DNA from: CAXXHQ01 sp963665265
GTDB taxonomy: Bacteria > Planctomycetota > Planctomycetia > Pirellulales > Thermoguttaceae
Length of the DNA: 64,000 nt
NCBI GenBank assembly: GCA_963665265.2
Contig: OY762224.2
Span: 2,604,001 to 2,668,000, forward strand
Direction: 5' to 3'
A program made the position numbers and the translations under genes. Positions 17,363 to 27,019 of this stretch are shown one piece after another. The notes beneath the pieces were generated by a model, which did not search any database, had not been told where the DNA came from, and saw only the letters and a program-made list of their open reading frames with translations. How positions within the stretch are numbered: position 1 is the first letter of the stretch; every line of letters starts with the position of its first letter.

Positions 17363-19336
17363 ATGACCCGACTCCGCGCGGCCGCCGGCGCCTTGAATCA
17401 GACCCCGTTCGATTGGGAAAATAACCGACAAAACGTCCTTGACGCCATCGAAGCGGCTCGCAAGGAAAACGTCAGCGTTCTTTGTCTTCCCGAAATGTGT
17501 CTGACCGGTTACGGCTGCGAGGATATGTTTCTCAGTCTCGGGTTGCAGGAAAACTCGCTTGCCGTTCTGAAAGAGATCGTTCCTTATACGCACGGCATGA
17601 TCGTGAGCGTCGGACTGCCTCTTTTTCATCGCAGCGCGGTCTTCAACGCCGTTTGCGTGATTGTTGACGGTCGCATCGCCGGCTTCGTCGCTAAACGTTT
17701 CCTCTGCGGCGACGGTCTTCATTACGAACCGCGTTGGTTCAAGCCTTGGCCGCAACAAGTTCGCGATTCGTTCGAGATCGACGGCGTCGAATATCCGATC
17801 GGCGATCTAGTGTTCGACTGCGGCGGCGTGAAAATCGGTTTTGAAATTTGCGAAGACGCTTGGGGCTCGGCCCGGCCCGGCGGAAATATGTCGCCCATGG
17901 GGGTCGATCTCATTCTTAATCCCAGCGCAAGCCATTTCGCCTTCGGCAAGGCGGAAGTTCGCCAACGGATGGTGCTCGAAAGCTCCCGCGCTTTCAACGT
18001 CAGTTACGTTTACGCGAATCTACTCGGCAACGAGGCGGGGCGCATCATCTACGACGGCGATTCCTTGATCGCCTCGGGGGGCGAACTGCTGGCCGTCGGG
18101 CGGCGTTTTTCGTTCTTGCCCTCCTTGATCGCCTCGGCCGTCATCGATACGAACGTCACGCGAATGAAGTCCGCGCGCCTGGCGAGTTTTCATCCCGACT
18201 TGATCGACGATAATCCGTTGGAAATCAAATGCGCGTTCGATTGGCCGTCGATCGATCCGGAGCTTTCCAAGCCCGCGCCTTCGATTTGGGAGCATTCGCC
18301 GAATATTAAAGAAGAGGAGTTCGTGCGCGCTCTCACGCTGGGCCTCTTCGACTATCTGCGAAAAACTCGCTCGCAGGGCTTCATTGTGAGCCTGAGCGGC
18401 GGGGCCGATTCGTCGGCAGTTTCTTGCCTCGCGGCGTTGATGATCGATTTCGCCTATCGCGAATTGGGCGAAGAAGGATTCAATAAACGACTTGGCTACG
18501 TGCCCGGCTTGGCCGAGGCGAAAACGCAAAAGGAACGAGTTCGCCGCCTGCTCCATTGCGTTTATCAAGCCACTCGGAATAGCAGCGACGCCACTCGATT
18601 CGCGGCGACATCGCTGGCCGAGGCTCTCGGGGCCGAAATGACCTGTATCGAAATCGACGAGTTGGTCGATCGCTACGTTTCGACGATCGAGTCGGCCTTG
18701 GATCGCAAATTGACTTGGCAGCGCGACGACCTCGCTTTGCAAAACATTCAAGCGCGAGTGCGAGGCCCCAGCGTGTGGCTGCTGGCGAACGTGAAGAACG
18801 CCCTCTTGCTTTCGACGAGCAATCGGAGCGAGGCGGCCGTCGGTTACGCCACGATGGACGGCGACACCTGCGGCGGTTTGTGTCCGATCGCCGGCATCGA
18901 TAAAGCATTCTTGCTCACTTGGCTTTCTTGGCTCGAAACGGTCGGCCCCGCCGGATTGTATCCGATTCCCGCCTTGGCGCCTGTTACGCACAGTCCGCCC
19001 ACGGCCGAACTTCGCCCGCCGACTTCTATGCAGACCGACGAGGCCGACTTAATGCCCTATCGCGTTTTGGACGTCATTGAGCGATTCGCCATCCGCGACA
19101 AGCTTCCGCCGCGCGAAATTTTACAACTTGCGCGCGGCCAATTCCCGCAGTATTCGGCCGAGCAAATGATCGAATGGATCAAACGATTTTTCCGACTCTG
19201 GCGTCGGAATCAGTGGAAACGCGAGCGCTACGCCCCTTCGTTCCATTTGGATGATGAGAACCTCGACCCGAAGACCTGGTGCCGATTCCCAATTCTTTGC
19301 GGAGATTTCCAGCGGGAATTAGACGAAATGTCGTAG
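17363..19336 (+). CDS. nadE: Glutamine-dependent NAD+ synthetase
   Basis: NadE amidates deamido-NAD+ to NAD+, using ammonia released from glutamine. The 657-residue protein is the two-domain form. The N-terminal nitrilase-type glutaminase has the Glu-Lys-Cys triad: E44 in CLPEMCLTGYG, Lys in AKRFLCGDG and Cys in FEICEDAWG. The C-terminal synthetase has the ATP P-loop SLSGGADSSAVSCLA near residue 340 and the segment STSNRSEAAVGYATMDGDT. I chose ATG 17363, because the frame upstream only adds a TTG-initiated four-residue extension. It is monocistronic, preceded by a long intergenic region. Confidence 0.95.
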   Translation: MTRLRAAAGALNQTPFDWENNRQNVLDAIEAARKENVSVLCLPEMCLTGYGCEDMFLSLGLQENSLAVLKEIVPYTHGMIVSVGLPLFHRSAVFNAVCVIVDGRIAGFVAKRFLCGDGLHYEPRWFKPWPQQVRDSFEIDGVEYPIGDLVFDCGGVKIGFEICEDAWGSARPGGNMSPMGVDLILNPSASHFAFGKAEVRQRMVLESSRAFNVSYVYANLLGNEAGRIIYDGDSLIASGGELLAVGRRFSFLPSLIASAVIDTNVTRMKSARLASFHPDLIDDNPLEIKCAFDWPSIDPELSKPAPSIWEHSPNIKEEEFVRALTLGLFDYLRKTRSQGFIVSLSGGADSSAVSCLAALMIDFAYRELGEEGFNKRLGYVPGLAEAKTQKERVRRLLHCVYQATRNSSDATRFAATSLAEALGAEMTCIEIDELVDRYVSTIESALDRKLTWQRDDLALQNIQARVRGPSVWLLANVKNALLLSTSNRSEAAVGYATMDGDTCGGLCPIAGIDKAFLLTWLSWLETVGPAGLYPIPALAPVTHSPPTAELRPPTSMQTDEADLMPYRVLDVIERFAIRDKLPPREILQLARGQFPQYSAEQMIEWIKRFFRLWRRNQWKRERYAPSFHLDDENLDPKTWCRFPILCGDFQRELDEMS

Positions 19337-19478
19337 GGGGGAGTCATTCGCGAACTCGGCGAGCGTCGTCAAATGCGATCCATAACTCCCGATTTCGGCA
19401 ATAATTTCGAACGTCGTCGGCGATTAGCTTATTCCTGATTGCTTAATAAGGGATGAAACTTCTTTTTGGAGATTCTTT

Positions 19479-21470
19479 ATGCGTTCGACTTTTTTTTACC
19501 TCGGCCTCGCCGTTCTCTGCGGCTTTATGTGCGGCATCGCTTCGGCGAAAGATCAGACCTGGACCGTCGCCTCGCCCGACGGAAAAGTGGCCGTAACTCT
19601 CGGTCTGATGGATTCGCCCGACGCCGAGGCCTATAAAGCCGACAAAGCGAAGTTGTACTATCGCGTTGATTGCGGAGAGGGAAAAGCCCGCAAAGAAGTT
19701 CTAGAGTGGTCTCCCTTAGGACTCGTTCTTGCCGACCAAAACTTTGCCGACAATTTGGTTTTCAAAAGTGAAAGCCAAGCCGCGGTCATCGACGAAAAAT
19801 ATACTCTTCTGCATGGTAAACGAACGGACTGCCGAAACGTCTTCGTCGAGAAAACGTATTCATTCGTGAACGCTGAGGGAGCGGCGCTTGAACTTGTTCT
19901 TCGAGCGGCCAATGACGGCGTCGCTTTCCGCTACCGCTTGCCCGGAAAAACCGACGTGCCTGCGGTGTTGAATCACGAAGAGACCGGCTTCCGCATGACC
20001 GAGAAAACGACTGCGTGGATGACGGCTGCGATGGACCCCGGCCAGTTCGCCCCCGGCTATGAAGAGTATTACCCCGAGGTCAAGCCCGGCACGTCCTCGC
20101 CGAAAAAAGAAGGCTGGACGTTTCCGGCCTTGCTTCGTGCAGGCGAGAACGGCCCCTGGGCGTTAATTACCGAAGCGGCCGTCGATGAAACGTTCTGCGG
20201 TTCGCGCATGGAAAAAGAGGCTCCGAACCGCGTCTATCGTTTGCGACTGCCGGCCAAGGCCGAAGGCTGGGGCGTCGGCGAAGTTCAACCGCGACATAAA
20301 CTTCCTTGGATGACCCCGTGGCGAGTCGTCATCGTCGGCGAATCGCTCGGGACCGTCGTCGAATCGACCTTGGTGACCGACCTCAACCCGCCGTCGAGAA
20401 TTCAGGATACGTCTTGGATCAAGCCGGGCCGCGTCGCCTGGAGCTGGTGGTCCGATCACGATAGCCCGACCGATTTCAAAAAGCAAAAGGATTTTATTGA
20501 TCTCGCCGCGGAAATGACCTGGGAATACGCGTTGGTCGACGCCAACTGGACGTTTATGAACGGCGGCGACGTTCGGCAATTGGCCGACTACGCCAAGTCG
20601 AAAAACGTCGGGTTGCTTCTTTGGTACAACTCGGGCGGAGATCATAACGTCGTTCCGGAACGGCCGCGCGGCGCGATGAACTTGCCCGAGCCTCGCATCG
20701 ATGAAATGAAGTTGCTCGCCCGCTGGGGAATCAAAGGAATCAAGGTTGATTTCTTCCAAAGCGATAAGCAGAACATTATGGGCGTCTATCAGGGCATTTT
20801 GCGCGACGCCGCGCAGCAAAAGATTATGGTCAACTTCCACGGCTGCACGTTGCCTCGCGGTTGGGATCGCACATGGCCGAACCTGATGACGATGGAGGCC
20901 GTGCGCGGCGCAGAGAGCTACACATTCGCCCCGGAATACCCGGCCAAGGCGCCGCAGCTGAACGTGACGTTGCCGTACACGCGGAACGTCGTCGGCCCGA
21001 TGGACTACACTCCTTGCACATTCACCGACGCCGCTTATCCTCACATTACGACCTCGGGGCATGAGTTGGCGTTAACCGTCGCTTTCGAGTCGGGCTGGTT
21101 GCATTTGGCCGATCGTTCGAGCGCCTATCGCGGATTGCCCGAGGAGCCGAAGAACTTTTTGAAGACCGTGCCGGTCGTCTGGGACGCCACGAAGTTCATT
21201 AAAGGAACGCCCGGCCGCGATTTCGTCGTCGCTCGCCGTCGCGGAACGGAATGGCGCGTCGCCGTGTTGAACGGCGAGAAAGAGGCGAAGACCGTCTCCG
21301 TGCCGCTTAGTTTCCTCGGCCCGGTCGAATTCGAAGCGACCGTCATTACTGACGGCGAAAAACCGCGTGAGTTCGCCTCTCGCAAATTGAATGTAAAATC
21401 TTCCGATTCCATCGAAATGAAAACGCTTCCCTACGGCGGCGGCGTCATTCAATTAAAGGCGAAAATGTAA
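19479..21470 (+). CDS. Secreted glycoside hydrolase family 97 enzyme
   Basis: This 663-residue exported protein has a signal peptide cleaved after GIASAK. It has the GH97 plan: an N-terminal beta-sandwich (WTVASPDGKVAVTLGL onward, about 30-290), a TIM barrel with WSWWSDHDSPTDFKKQKDFIDLAAEM and GIKGIKVDFFQSDKQ, and a C-terminal beta domain. The family contains inverting alpha-glucosidases (SusB type) and retaining alpha-galactosidases. The Asp in KVDFF is at the position of the nucleophile of retaining members, which slightly favours alpha-galactosidase. GGAG lies 8 nt before the start. A small metalloprotease gene and a GH29 gene follow on the same strand. Confidence 0.88.
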   Translation: MRSTFFYLGLAVLCGFMCGIASAKDQTWTVASPDGKVAVTLGLMDSPDAEAYKADKAKLYYRVDCGEGKARKEVLEWSPLGLVLADQNFADNLVFKSESQAAVIDEKYTLLHGKRTDCRNVFVEKTYSFVNAEGAALELVLRAANDGVAFRYRLPGKTDVPAVLNHEETGFRMTEKTTAWMTAAMDPGQFAPGYEEYYPEVKPGTSSPKKEGWTFPALLRAGENGPWALITEAAVDETFCGSRMEKEAPNRVYRLRLPAKAEGWGVGEVQPRHKLPWMTPWRVVIVGESLGTVVESTLVTDLNPPSRIQDTSWIKPGRVAWSWWSDHDSPTDFKKQKDFIDLAAEMTWEYALVDANWTFMNGGDVRQLADYAKSKNVGLLLWYNSGGDHNVVPERPRGAMNLPEPRIDEMKLLARWGIKGIKVDFFQSDKQNIMGVYQGILRDAAQQKIMVNFHGCTLPRGWDRTWPNLMTMEAVRGAESYTFAPEYPAKAPQLNVTLPYTRNVVGPMDYTPCTFTDAAYPHITTSGHELALTVAFESGWLHLADRSSAYRGLPEEPKNFLKTVPVVWDATKFIKGTPGRDFVVARRRGTEWRVAVLNGEKEAKTVSVPLSFLGPVEFEATVITDGEKPREFASRKLNVKSSDSIEMKTLPYGGGVIQLKAKM

Positions 21471-21514
21471 CGCGCTTCGCCCGTGTTTTCCATTTTCTTA
21501 CCTCTTTGACGCTC

Positions 21515-21916
21515 ATGGACGAAAAAACTCGCCGCAGATTCGACGCCGTGCTTGAAGCCGTCTTGGAAGAGATGCCGCCGATCGTGCATGAATTGATCGA
21601 GAAAGTGCCGCTGCACGTCGAAGACTATCCTTCGCCGCAAATCATGCGCGAGATGGGCATTGAACGTCGCGACGAGCTTTGCGGCCTCTTCTCCGGCGTC
21701 TCGATCGATGAAAAATACGCGGAGAATCTGCCGACCTTGCCCGACGTCGTGACGATCTATCGGGAAGGGATTATGGCCTCGGCCGCCGACCTCGATGAAC
21801 GCGGCGTCATTACGAAGAAAAATCTGCGCGAGGAAATCCGTATCACGATCCTTCACGAACTTGCCCACTACCACGGCATTTCGGAAGAGGAGTTGGAAGA
21901 TTTAGGCTACGGTTAG
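21515..21916 (+). CDS. Zincin-like metallopeptidase family protein (PF06262)
   Basis: This is a 133-residue cytoplasmic protein of the small zincin family PF06262. The metal motif is intact as ILHELAHYHG (HEXXH plus downstream His), close to the C-terminus EEELEDLGYG, as is typical. No signal peptide is present. The family is found next to many unrelated genes and its substrate is unknown. The start is ATG 21515. A TTG 9 nt upstream is less likely. It lies 44 bp after the GH97 gene and 43 bp before GH29, probably in one transcript. Confidence 0.85.
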   Translation: MDEKTRRRFDAVLEAVLEEMPPIVHELIEKVPLHVEDYPSPQIMREMGIERRDELCGLFSGVSIDEKYAENLPTLPDVVTIYREGIMASAADLDERGVITKKNLREEIRITILHELAHYHGISEEELEDLGYG

Positions 21917-21959
21917 CGCGAGTTCGCGATATTACGACGAATTATTCATTCGGAGATGA

Positions 21960-23468
21960 ATGATGCTTTTCCGATCGCTCTGGTACGTCGGGCCCGTTAT
22001 TGTCGTCGCCGGAATATGCCTTGCACTGAATAACTGCCGTTCAATCGCGGCTCCGGGGGAAGCGTTATCCGAAAAAAACGCCTCCGCTCCAAGCGACGAA
22101 ACGCCCAAAGAGGATATGGGCGTCGCCCCGCATACGGAGGCCGAGATGAAGTGGTTTCGCGACTCCAAGTTCGGCATGTTTCTGCATTGGGGCCTTTACG
22201 CCGTGCCGGGCAAAGGCGAATGGTATATGGAAAACGCCGCCGTTACGCCCGAAGAATACAAAAAATATGCGTACGATCAAGGAGATGGCGTTTATTTCGA
22301 CGCCAAAGATTTTGACGCGAAGAAGATCATGGAGATCGCTAAGAAGGCGGGCATGAAATACGTCTGCCTCACTTCCCGCCATCACGACGGTTTCGCTCTC
22401 TTCGACAGCAAGCATCCGAACGCGTTCACTTCCGTGCAAACAATCAAACGCGACTTGCTCCGCGAGTATGTCGACGCTTGTCGCTCGTCGGGACTCAAAC
22501 TCGGCGTTTATTACTCGCCGATCGATTGGCGATATCCTGGCTACTATGACGTTACCGGCACGAATTGCGCGCCCAATAAATGGAATTATAAAACCGATCC
22601 GGCGCACAAAGAAAACGCTCGATTGATGAAGGAAGAGCTATACGAACAGGTTCGCACGCTCTTTCGCGACTACGGCCCGTTCGATTACGTCTTTTGGGAC
22701 GGCTCTTGGTTGGCGCAAAAGGGAAGCGACCGAGACGGCGCATTCTTTTGGGAGCCGGGAAAATATCTGGACCCGAAGAACGAATGGCCCGTCGGCAAAG
22801 AGTACCAAGACTTTGACGAAACCGGAAAGCCCTTGGGCGTAATGGGCATCGCTCGAAAATACTCTCCGCAAGTCATCTGCAACGGCCGTAGCGGATGGAT
22901 CGGCGACGTTGACGCGCGCGAAGGCGGCGCAATGGACCTTGGCCCGATTTCGTCGGCTAAGCCTTGGGAACGCTGTCTCAACTTCAATAGAACGACATGG
23001 GGGTTCAATGAGAAGCAAAATTGCATGAGCTACGGAGCCTTAGTCGAGCATTTCGTGAACTGCTTGGTTCGCGACGGCAATATGCTCTTGAACTTCGGCC
23101 CGGATCGTCACGGAGTCATTCCGCCGAAGCACGTCGAAGTAATTTCGAAGTTCGGCGATTGGTTGGAAAACGTCGGCCAGGGCGTTTACGGCACTCGCGC
23201 CGGCCCTTGGAATCCCTTGGACGGACAGTACGGGTTCACGAAGAAACCCGGCGCCGTTTTCGTTTTTTTGCTTCCGGGCTATAAGGGCGACTCGTTTCTA
23301 ACGAAGCCGATTCCGCAAAAAGTATCCTCTTGCAAAGATTTGCTTACGAAGCAAGCGCTGCGTTTCAAGCAAGAGGCCGACGGCGGCGTTAAGATCGAAG
23401 GGATTGATCGCAAGAAACACCCAGAATGCACGGCGATCGGAATATATTTTTCCGAATCCGATCGGTGA
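21960..23468 (+). CDS. Secreted alpha-L-fucosidase, glycoside hydrolase family 29
   Basis: This 502-residue exported protein has a signal peptide region (MMLFRSLWYVGPVIVVAGICLALNNC). The Cys at residue 25-26 leaves a lipoprotein possible but not certain. GH29 motifs are clear: WFRDSKFGMFLHWGLYAVPG at the barrel entry, LTSRHHDGFALFDS and DYVFWDGSW, in which the catalytic Asp nucleophile is expected. It releases alpha-linked fucose from algal or host glycans. With the GH97 and GH43 enzymes it suggests use of complex polysaccharides such as sulfated algal fucans, although no sulfatase is in the window. Confidence 0.9.
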   Translation: MMLFRSLWYVGPVIVVAGICLALNNCRSIAAPGEALSEKNASAPSDETPKEDMGVAPHTEAEMKWFRDSKFGMFLHWGLYAVPGKGEWYMENAAVTPEEYKKYAYDQGDGVYFDAKDFDAKKIMEIAKKAGMKYVCLTSRHHDGFALFDSKHPNAFTSVQTIKRDLLREYVDACRSSGLKLGVYYSPIDWRYPGYYDVTGTNCAPNKWNYKTDPAHKENARLMKEELYEQVRTLFRDYGPFDYVFWDGSWLAQKGSDRDGAFFWEPGKYLDPKNEWPVGKEYQDFDETGKPLGVMGIARKYSPQVICNGRSGWIGDVDAREGGAMDLGPISSAKPWERCLNFNRTTWGFNEKQNCMSYGALVEHFVNCLVRDGNMLLNFGPDRHGVIPPKHVEVISKFGDWLENVGQGVYGTRAGPWNPLDGQYGFTKKPGAVFVFLLPGYKGDSFLTKPIPQKVSSCKDLLTKQALRFKQEADGGVKIEGIDRKKHPECTAIGIYFSESDR

Positions 23469-23486
23469 TTGCCGTTAAGTTGGGCG

Positions 23487-24128
23487 TCAATGATTTGCCG
23501 CGCACGCTCGCAATGCGTCTAAGTCGCCCGATGTGATGGTCTCTAGATGTGCGCTGATTTTTTCGATGGGCCAATCCCACCATGCGATTCGCTCTAGCTC
23601 TTCGATGATTTCGGGAGCGAAACGCGTGCGAATCGTCCGGGCGGGATTGCCTCCCACGATCGTATAGGCGGGAACGTCGCCGGCGACTACCGATCGAGCG
23701 GCGATAATCGCTCCATCGCCGATTTTCGTTCCGGGCATTATCAGCGATTCGTAGCCGATCCAAACGTCATTGCCGACGACCGTGTCTCCTTTGAACGGAA
23801 GATCGTCGAGCTTCGGCATGACTCTTTCCCAGCCCGCTCCGAAAATCGAAAAAGGATACGTTGAAAAGCCGGAAAGCTTATGATTCGCGCCGTTCATGAT
23901 GAACCGGGAGCCTCTTGCGATGGCGCAGAACTTTCCGATCACGAGCCGATCGCCGATGAAAGGATAGTGGTAAAGCACGTTACGCTCGAAATTCTCCGAG
24001 TCTTCCGGATCGTCGTAGTACGTGTAATCGCCGACGATGATATTCGGGTTCTTCACCGTGTTTTTTATAAAACAAACCTGGGGAAAACCGATCATGGGAT
24101 GCGGGTTTTCGGGACTCGGTCCGGTCAT
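23487..24128 (-). CDS. Vat-like xenobiotic O-acetyltransferase (left-handed beta-helix)
   Basis: This is a 213-residue acetyl-CoA-dependent acyltransferase of the hexapeptide-repeat XAT family. The catalytic His is H83 in MNGANHKLSGFSTYPF, and the C-terminal hexapeptide coils (VVGNDVWIGYESLIMPGTKIGDGAIIAARSVVAG) precede the WWDWP signature of Vat and CatB proteins. Known members inactivate streptogramin A or chloramphenicol. Environmental members such as this are often of unknown substrate. An AAGGAG ribosome site lies 6-8 nt before the start. It is 48 bp downstream of the PLP decarboxylase gene on the same strand. Confidence 0.88.
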   Translation of the reverse strand: MTGPSPENPHPMIGFPQVCFIKNTVKNPNIIVGDYTYYDDPEDSENFERNVLYHYPFIGDRLVIGKFCAIARGSRFIMNGANHKLSGFSTYPFSIFGAGWERVMPKLDDLPFKGDTVVGNDVWIGYESLIMPGTKIGDGAIIAARSVVAGDVPAYTIVGGNPARTIRTRFAPEIIEELERIAWWDWPIEKISAHLETITSGDLDALRACAANH

Positions 24129-24176
24129 TCTTCGTTCTCCTTGAGTTCCGTCGCCCGTTTATACGCCTCGCGCCCG

Positions 24177-25580
24177 TTAATATAGTTTGGACGCATCTTT
24201 GGCTCTAACGAAAGCGGCGACGGAGCGTTCCACGTCTTCGGCCGTCGTCGCCCAAGAGCATACGCTGATCCTGATGGCCGGTTCGTCGTTCCAATTCGTT
24301 CCGCCGCACCAACATTCGCCCGATCGCTGAACGCTTTCGAGAGTCGCCTTCGTTTGCTCCGGCGTCTCGCAAGCGACGAGGACTTGATTAAAGACGACGT
24401 CGTTTAGAATGCGGAATCCGTTCGTACGCAATCGTTCGGCGAATAGCGCCGCAAGTTCGCAAAGTCGATCGACTAATTCGGCGGCTCCGTCGCGACCGAG
24501 AGATTTCAAGGTCGCCCAAATCTCGACCGCTCGCGCCCGTCGCGACATTTCCGGAGTGTATTGCATGCCGTCCCGATTTTCGCCGTAATGAATATAGGAA
24601 GCGGTCGATTGCATCGCGGCGACGAACGCCTCGCGGCTTCGACAAAGAATAATGCCGCAGTCGTAGGGGGAGTTAAGCGTTTTATGCGCATCGACCGACC
24701 AGGAGTCGGCCTTTTCGATACCGCGAGTTAAAGAATTCCGAGTTTTAGAACACGCGGCCCAGAGTCCGAAGGCGCCGTCCACGTGAACCCAAGCGTTCGC
24801 CTTACGGGCCTGCTCGCAAATCTCGCCGATCGGATCGAATGCGCCCGTGTTGACGTTTCCCGCCTGAACGATGACTAAGCAACGCTCGTCCAACGCCGGC
24901 ATTTCCGATGCGATCATGCGTCCCTGCGCATCGACGGGAACGAATTCCACGCGGGCGGAGCCGAGACCTAGCAAGCTAAGCGCTTTGAAAACAGAGGCGT
25001 GGGCTTGTCGCCCAAGTATGACGCGGATAGTGGGCGCCCCGAACAATCCGTCGACGTTTACGTTCCAACCTTGGCGTTTGAGCAACTCGTTTCGTCCGAT
25101 CGCCACGCCGCACAGCGCCGCCGTCGAAGAACCGGAAACGAAGCCCGCCGCCGTCTCCTTCGGCAAGCCGAGAAGCTCGGCGATCCATCTCTCGCAAATC
25201 GCTTCTAGCTTCGCGGCGATCGGCGACATGAGGTTCAAGCCGGCGTTTTGGTCCCAAACGTCGGCCAGCCATTTGGCGGCCAACGCGGCGGGAACGGCGC
25301 CCCCGCAGACGAATCCAAAATATCGACCGCCAGTCTGCGCGACCGTCGCCGGCGCCCCGTATTCATGCAAAAGCCGCAGAATCTCCGCTGATTCTGCGCC
25401 GTGATCCGACAACGCTTCATCGAATACTTTTAGCGAAGCGAGCGCTTCGTCGCTCGGAAACACGCGCCGAGCGCCGACGTCGTCCATATATTCATAGGCG
25501 TAACGCTTCGCCTGCTCGAAAATCTCTTTGGCATCGATTTGAGAACGCATATCGGCTTGCCGATTCTTTTCAACCATCAT
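24177..25580 (-). CDS. PLP-dependent group II decarboxylase family protein
   Basis: This 467-residue protein of the aromatic/aspartate/glutamate decarboxylase fold is probably cytoplasmic. Motifs visible: FVSGSSTAALCGVAIGR (cofactor phosphate), AWVHVDGAFGLWA with the Asp that contacts the PLP nitrogen, and SVDAHKTLNSPYDCG with the Schiff-base lysine K300. The family includes aromatic amino acid, 2,4-diaminobutyrate and cysteine sulfinate decarboxylases. The sequence alone does not settle the substrate. The start could be the first, second or eleventh residue (all Met). Confidence 0.85.
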   Translation of the reverse strand: MMVEKNRQADMRSQIDAKEIFEQAKRYAYEYMDDVGARRVFPSDEALASLKVFDEALSDHGAESAEILRLLHEYGAPATVAQTGGRYFGFVCGGAVPAALAAKWLADVWDQNAGLNLMSPIAAKLEAICERWIAELLGLPKETAAGFVSGSSTAALCGVAIGRNELLKRQGWNVNVDGLFGAPTIRVILGRQAHASVFKALSLLGLGSARVEFVPVDAQGRMIASEMPALDERCLVIVQAGNVNTGAFDPIGEICEQARKANAWVHVDGAFGLWAACSKTRNSLTRGIEKADSWSVDAHKTLNSPYDCGIILCRSREAFVAAMQSTASYIHYGENRDGMQYTPEMSRRARAVEIWATLKSLGRDGAAELVDRLCELAALFAERLRTNGFRILNDVVFNQVLVACETPEQTKATLESVQRSGECWCGGTNWNDEPAIRISVCSWATTAEDVERSVAAFVRAKDASKLY

Positions 25581-25616
25581 TCGTTTCTCTCGAAATACCG
25601 CGGCTTCGATCGCAAT

Positions 25617-26117
25617 CTATAATAACGCTTCGACGATAATCCGTTTGGGCGTCGCCGTGACCTTCGACGTCGGCACAAGTTCGTCGTGGTCATGACCGCA
25701 GTATAGCCAAAGCGCTTGGCAGCCGCCAGGCTTTTCAAATCCGCACTTCTCGTAGAACTCGATTGCTCGACCGTCGGCGATTAACGACTGTTGGTGAAAG
25801 CCGGCGTATTTCTCTCGCATGCGACGCACGATTTCACGGCCAATTCCTTTGCCCTGATAGTCCGGCGAAACGGCCAAATGCGGATAATAGACGACCAAGA
25901 ATCCGTCGCTAATCGCGTTGCCCAATCCTACAAGCTTTGCTTCGTCCCAAGCCGTGACAAGCGAATGGGAATTCCGCAGCGCATTCATAAGCAAATCGGG
26001 CTTTTCGGCCGACGACCACTTTAACGATTTATATAGAGGGAGAACGTCGGTTAGTGAAATCTCCCTCGATTCCGAAAATTGAATGCCGGACGAACAACTC
26101 ACGATTCCATACTCCAT
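25617..26117 (-). CDS. GNAT-family N-acetyltransferase
   Basis: This is a 166-residue GCN5-related acetyltransferase. The acetyl-CoA signature is LAVSPDYQGKGIGREIVRRM (motif A, Q/RXXGXG/A form), followed by a beta-strand and YEKCGFEKPGG. It lacks recognisable substrate determinants. It lies between the decarboxylase and a second GNAT gene, all on the minus strand and spaced by 18-36 bp. Co-transcription of this group is likely. Confidence 0.87.
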   Translation of the reverse strand: MEYGIVSCSSGIQFSESREISLTDVLPLYKSLKWSSAEKPDLLMNALRNSHSLVTAWDEAKLVGLGNAISDGFLVVYYPHLAVSPDYQGKGIGREIVRRMREKYAGFHQQSLIADGRAIEFYEKCGFEKPGGCQALWLYCGHDHDELVPTSKVTATPKRIIVEALL

Positions 26118-26135
26118 TGAAAATCGGAAGATAGC

Positions 26136-26666
26136 TCAAACAAGCCATCGACCGTTGCTGACCGGAACGGAGGCCGCGTCGGGCAACTGAAGTTTCCAAT
26201 ATCCGACGTCAATCCACTGATCAAACTTCCGCCCGACCTCTTTAAAATGCGCCGCTTTAACGAACCCGAATTTCTCGTGCAACGCCACGCTCGCCCGATT
26301 CGGCAAGGCTATGCCTCCGATCACGCTATGCAATGATCGCGCCAGCAATGCGGAAATTAGTTTGCCGTACAGGCTTTTGCCAATTCCTTTGCCCGTTTGG
26401 GTTTGTTTCACGTAGGCCGTGGTTTCAGCGGAATAACGATACGCGCAGCGCCCTTTCCATGTACTTGCGAAAGCGAAGCCGAGGACTTCGCCGCTCTCTT
26501 CGGCCACGAACCACGGCAGAGCCGTCGTCGTTTCACTTATCCGCTCCCGCATTTTTTGATCTGAGACGGGCGCTTCGTCGAACGTGATGATCGTGTTCGC
26601 CACGTAGTAATTGAAAATCTCACAAATCGCCGCCGCGTCTTCTTGTTTGACTTCTCGTAATTTCAT
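26136..26666 (-). CDS. GNAT-family acetyltransferase of the phosphinothricin-acetyltransferase type
   Basis: This 176-residue enzyme has the N-terminal signature of the PAT/YncA group: CEIFNYYVANTIITFDEAPV, then EVLGFAFASTW and the acetyl-CoA loop VKQTQTGKGIGKSLYGKLI, ending in LHEKFGFVKAAHFKEVG. Family members acetylate phosphinothricin or methionine analogues. I chose ATG 26666, since AAGGAGAG lies 7 nt upstream and the frame beyond has no family residues. Its start overlaps the stop of the upstream AhpD-like gene by ATGA, a sign of translational coupling. Confidence 0.9.
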   Translation of the reverse strand: MKLREVKQEDAAAICEIFNYYVANTIITFDEAPVSDQKMRERISETTTALPWFVAEESGEVLGFAFASTWKGRCAYRYSAETTAYVKQTQTGKGIGKSLYGKLISALLARSLHSVIGGIALPNRASVALHEKFGFVKAAHFKEVGRKFDQWIDVGYWKLQLPDAASVPVSNGRWLV

Positions 26667-27019
26667 GCGGAGCTCTCCTTTACGGAAAACGCTTGTTCCA
26701 GACAATCGAGCGCGAACCTTGATGCGACCGTCGCTCGACCGGCCTCCATTTCAATGCCGACTTCAATTGCTTCTAGTATTTCTTCGGATGCGGCGCCGCT
26801 TGCCGCGGCTTGATCGATATGCCATTGCATGCACGATTCGCAGTTCGTGGCGATCGAAATGCCGACGGCGATCAACTCTTTCGTCTTCTTCGTTAACGCT
26901 CCGTCCGCATAGGCCGCCGCCTCCATCTCCAAAAACGCCTCGTAAACTTTCGACTTGCTCGCTAAGAGCTTCGTATGGGCTAATTTGCGTTTACGAATGA
27001 TTTCAACGATCTTTTCCAT
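26663..27019 (-). CDS. AhpD-like carboxymuconolactone decarboxylase family protein
   Basis: This is a 118-residue all-helical protein of the CMD family with the redox motif ATNCESCMQWHIDQAAASG (CX2C and His). It resembles the arsenic-operon member at 9.1 kb but lacks the Cys-Cys tail. The 4-bp overlap with the downstream GNAT gene indicates a shared message and coupled translation. It is the promoter-proximal gene of the run CMD - GNAT - GNAT - decarboxylase - Vat. Confidence 0.85.
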   Translation of the reverse strand: MEKIVEIIRKRKLAHTKLLASKSKVYEAFLEMEAAAYADGALTKKTKELIAVGISIATNCESCMQWHIDQAAASGAASEEILEAIEVGIEMEAGRATVASRFALDCLEQAFSVKESSA

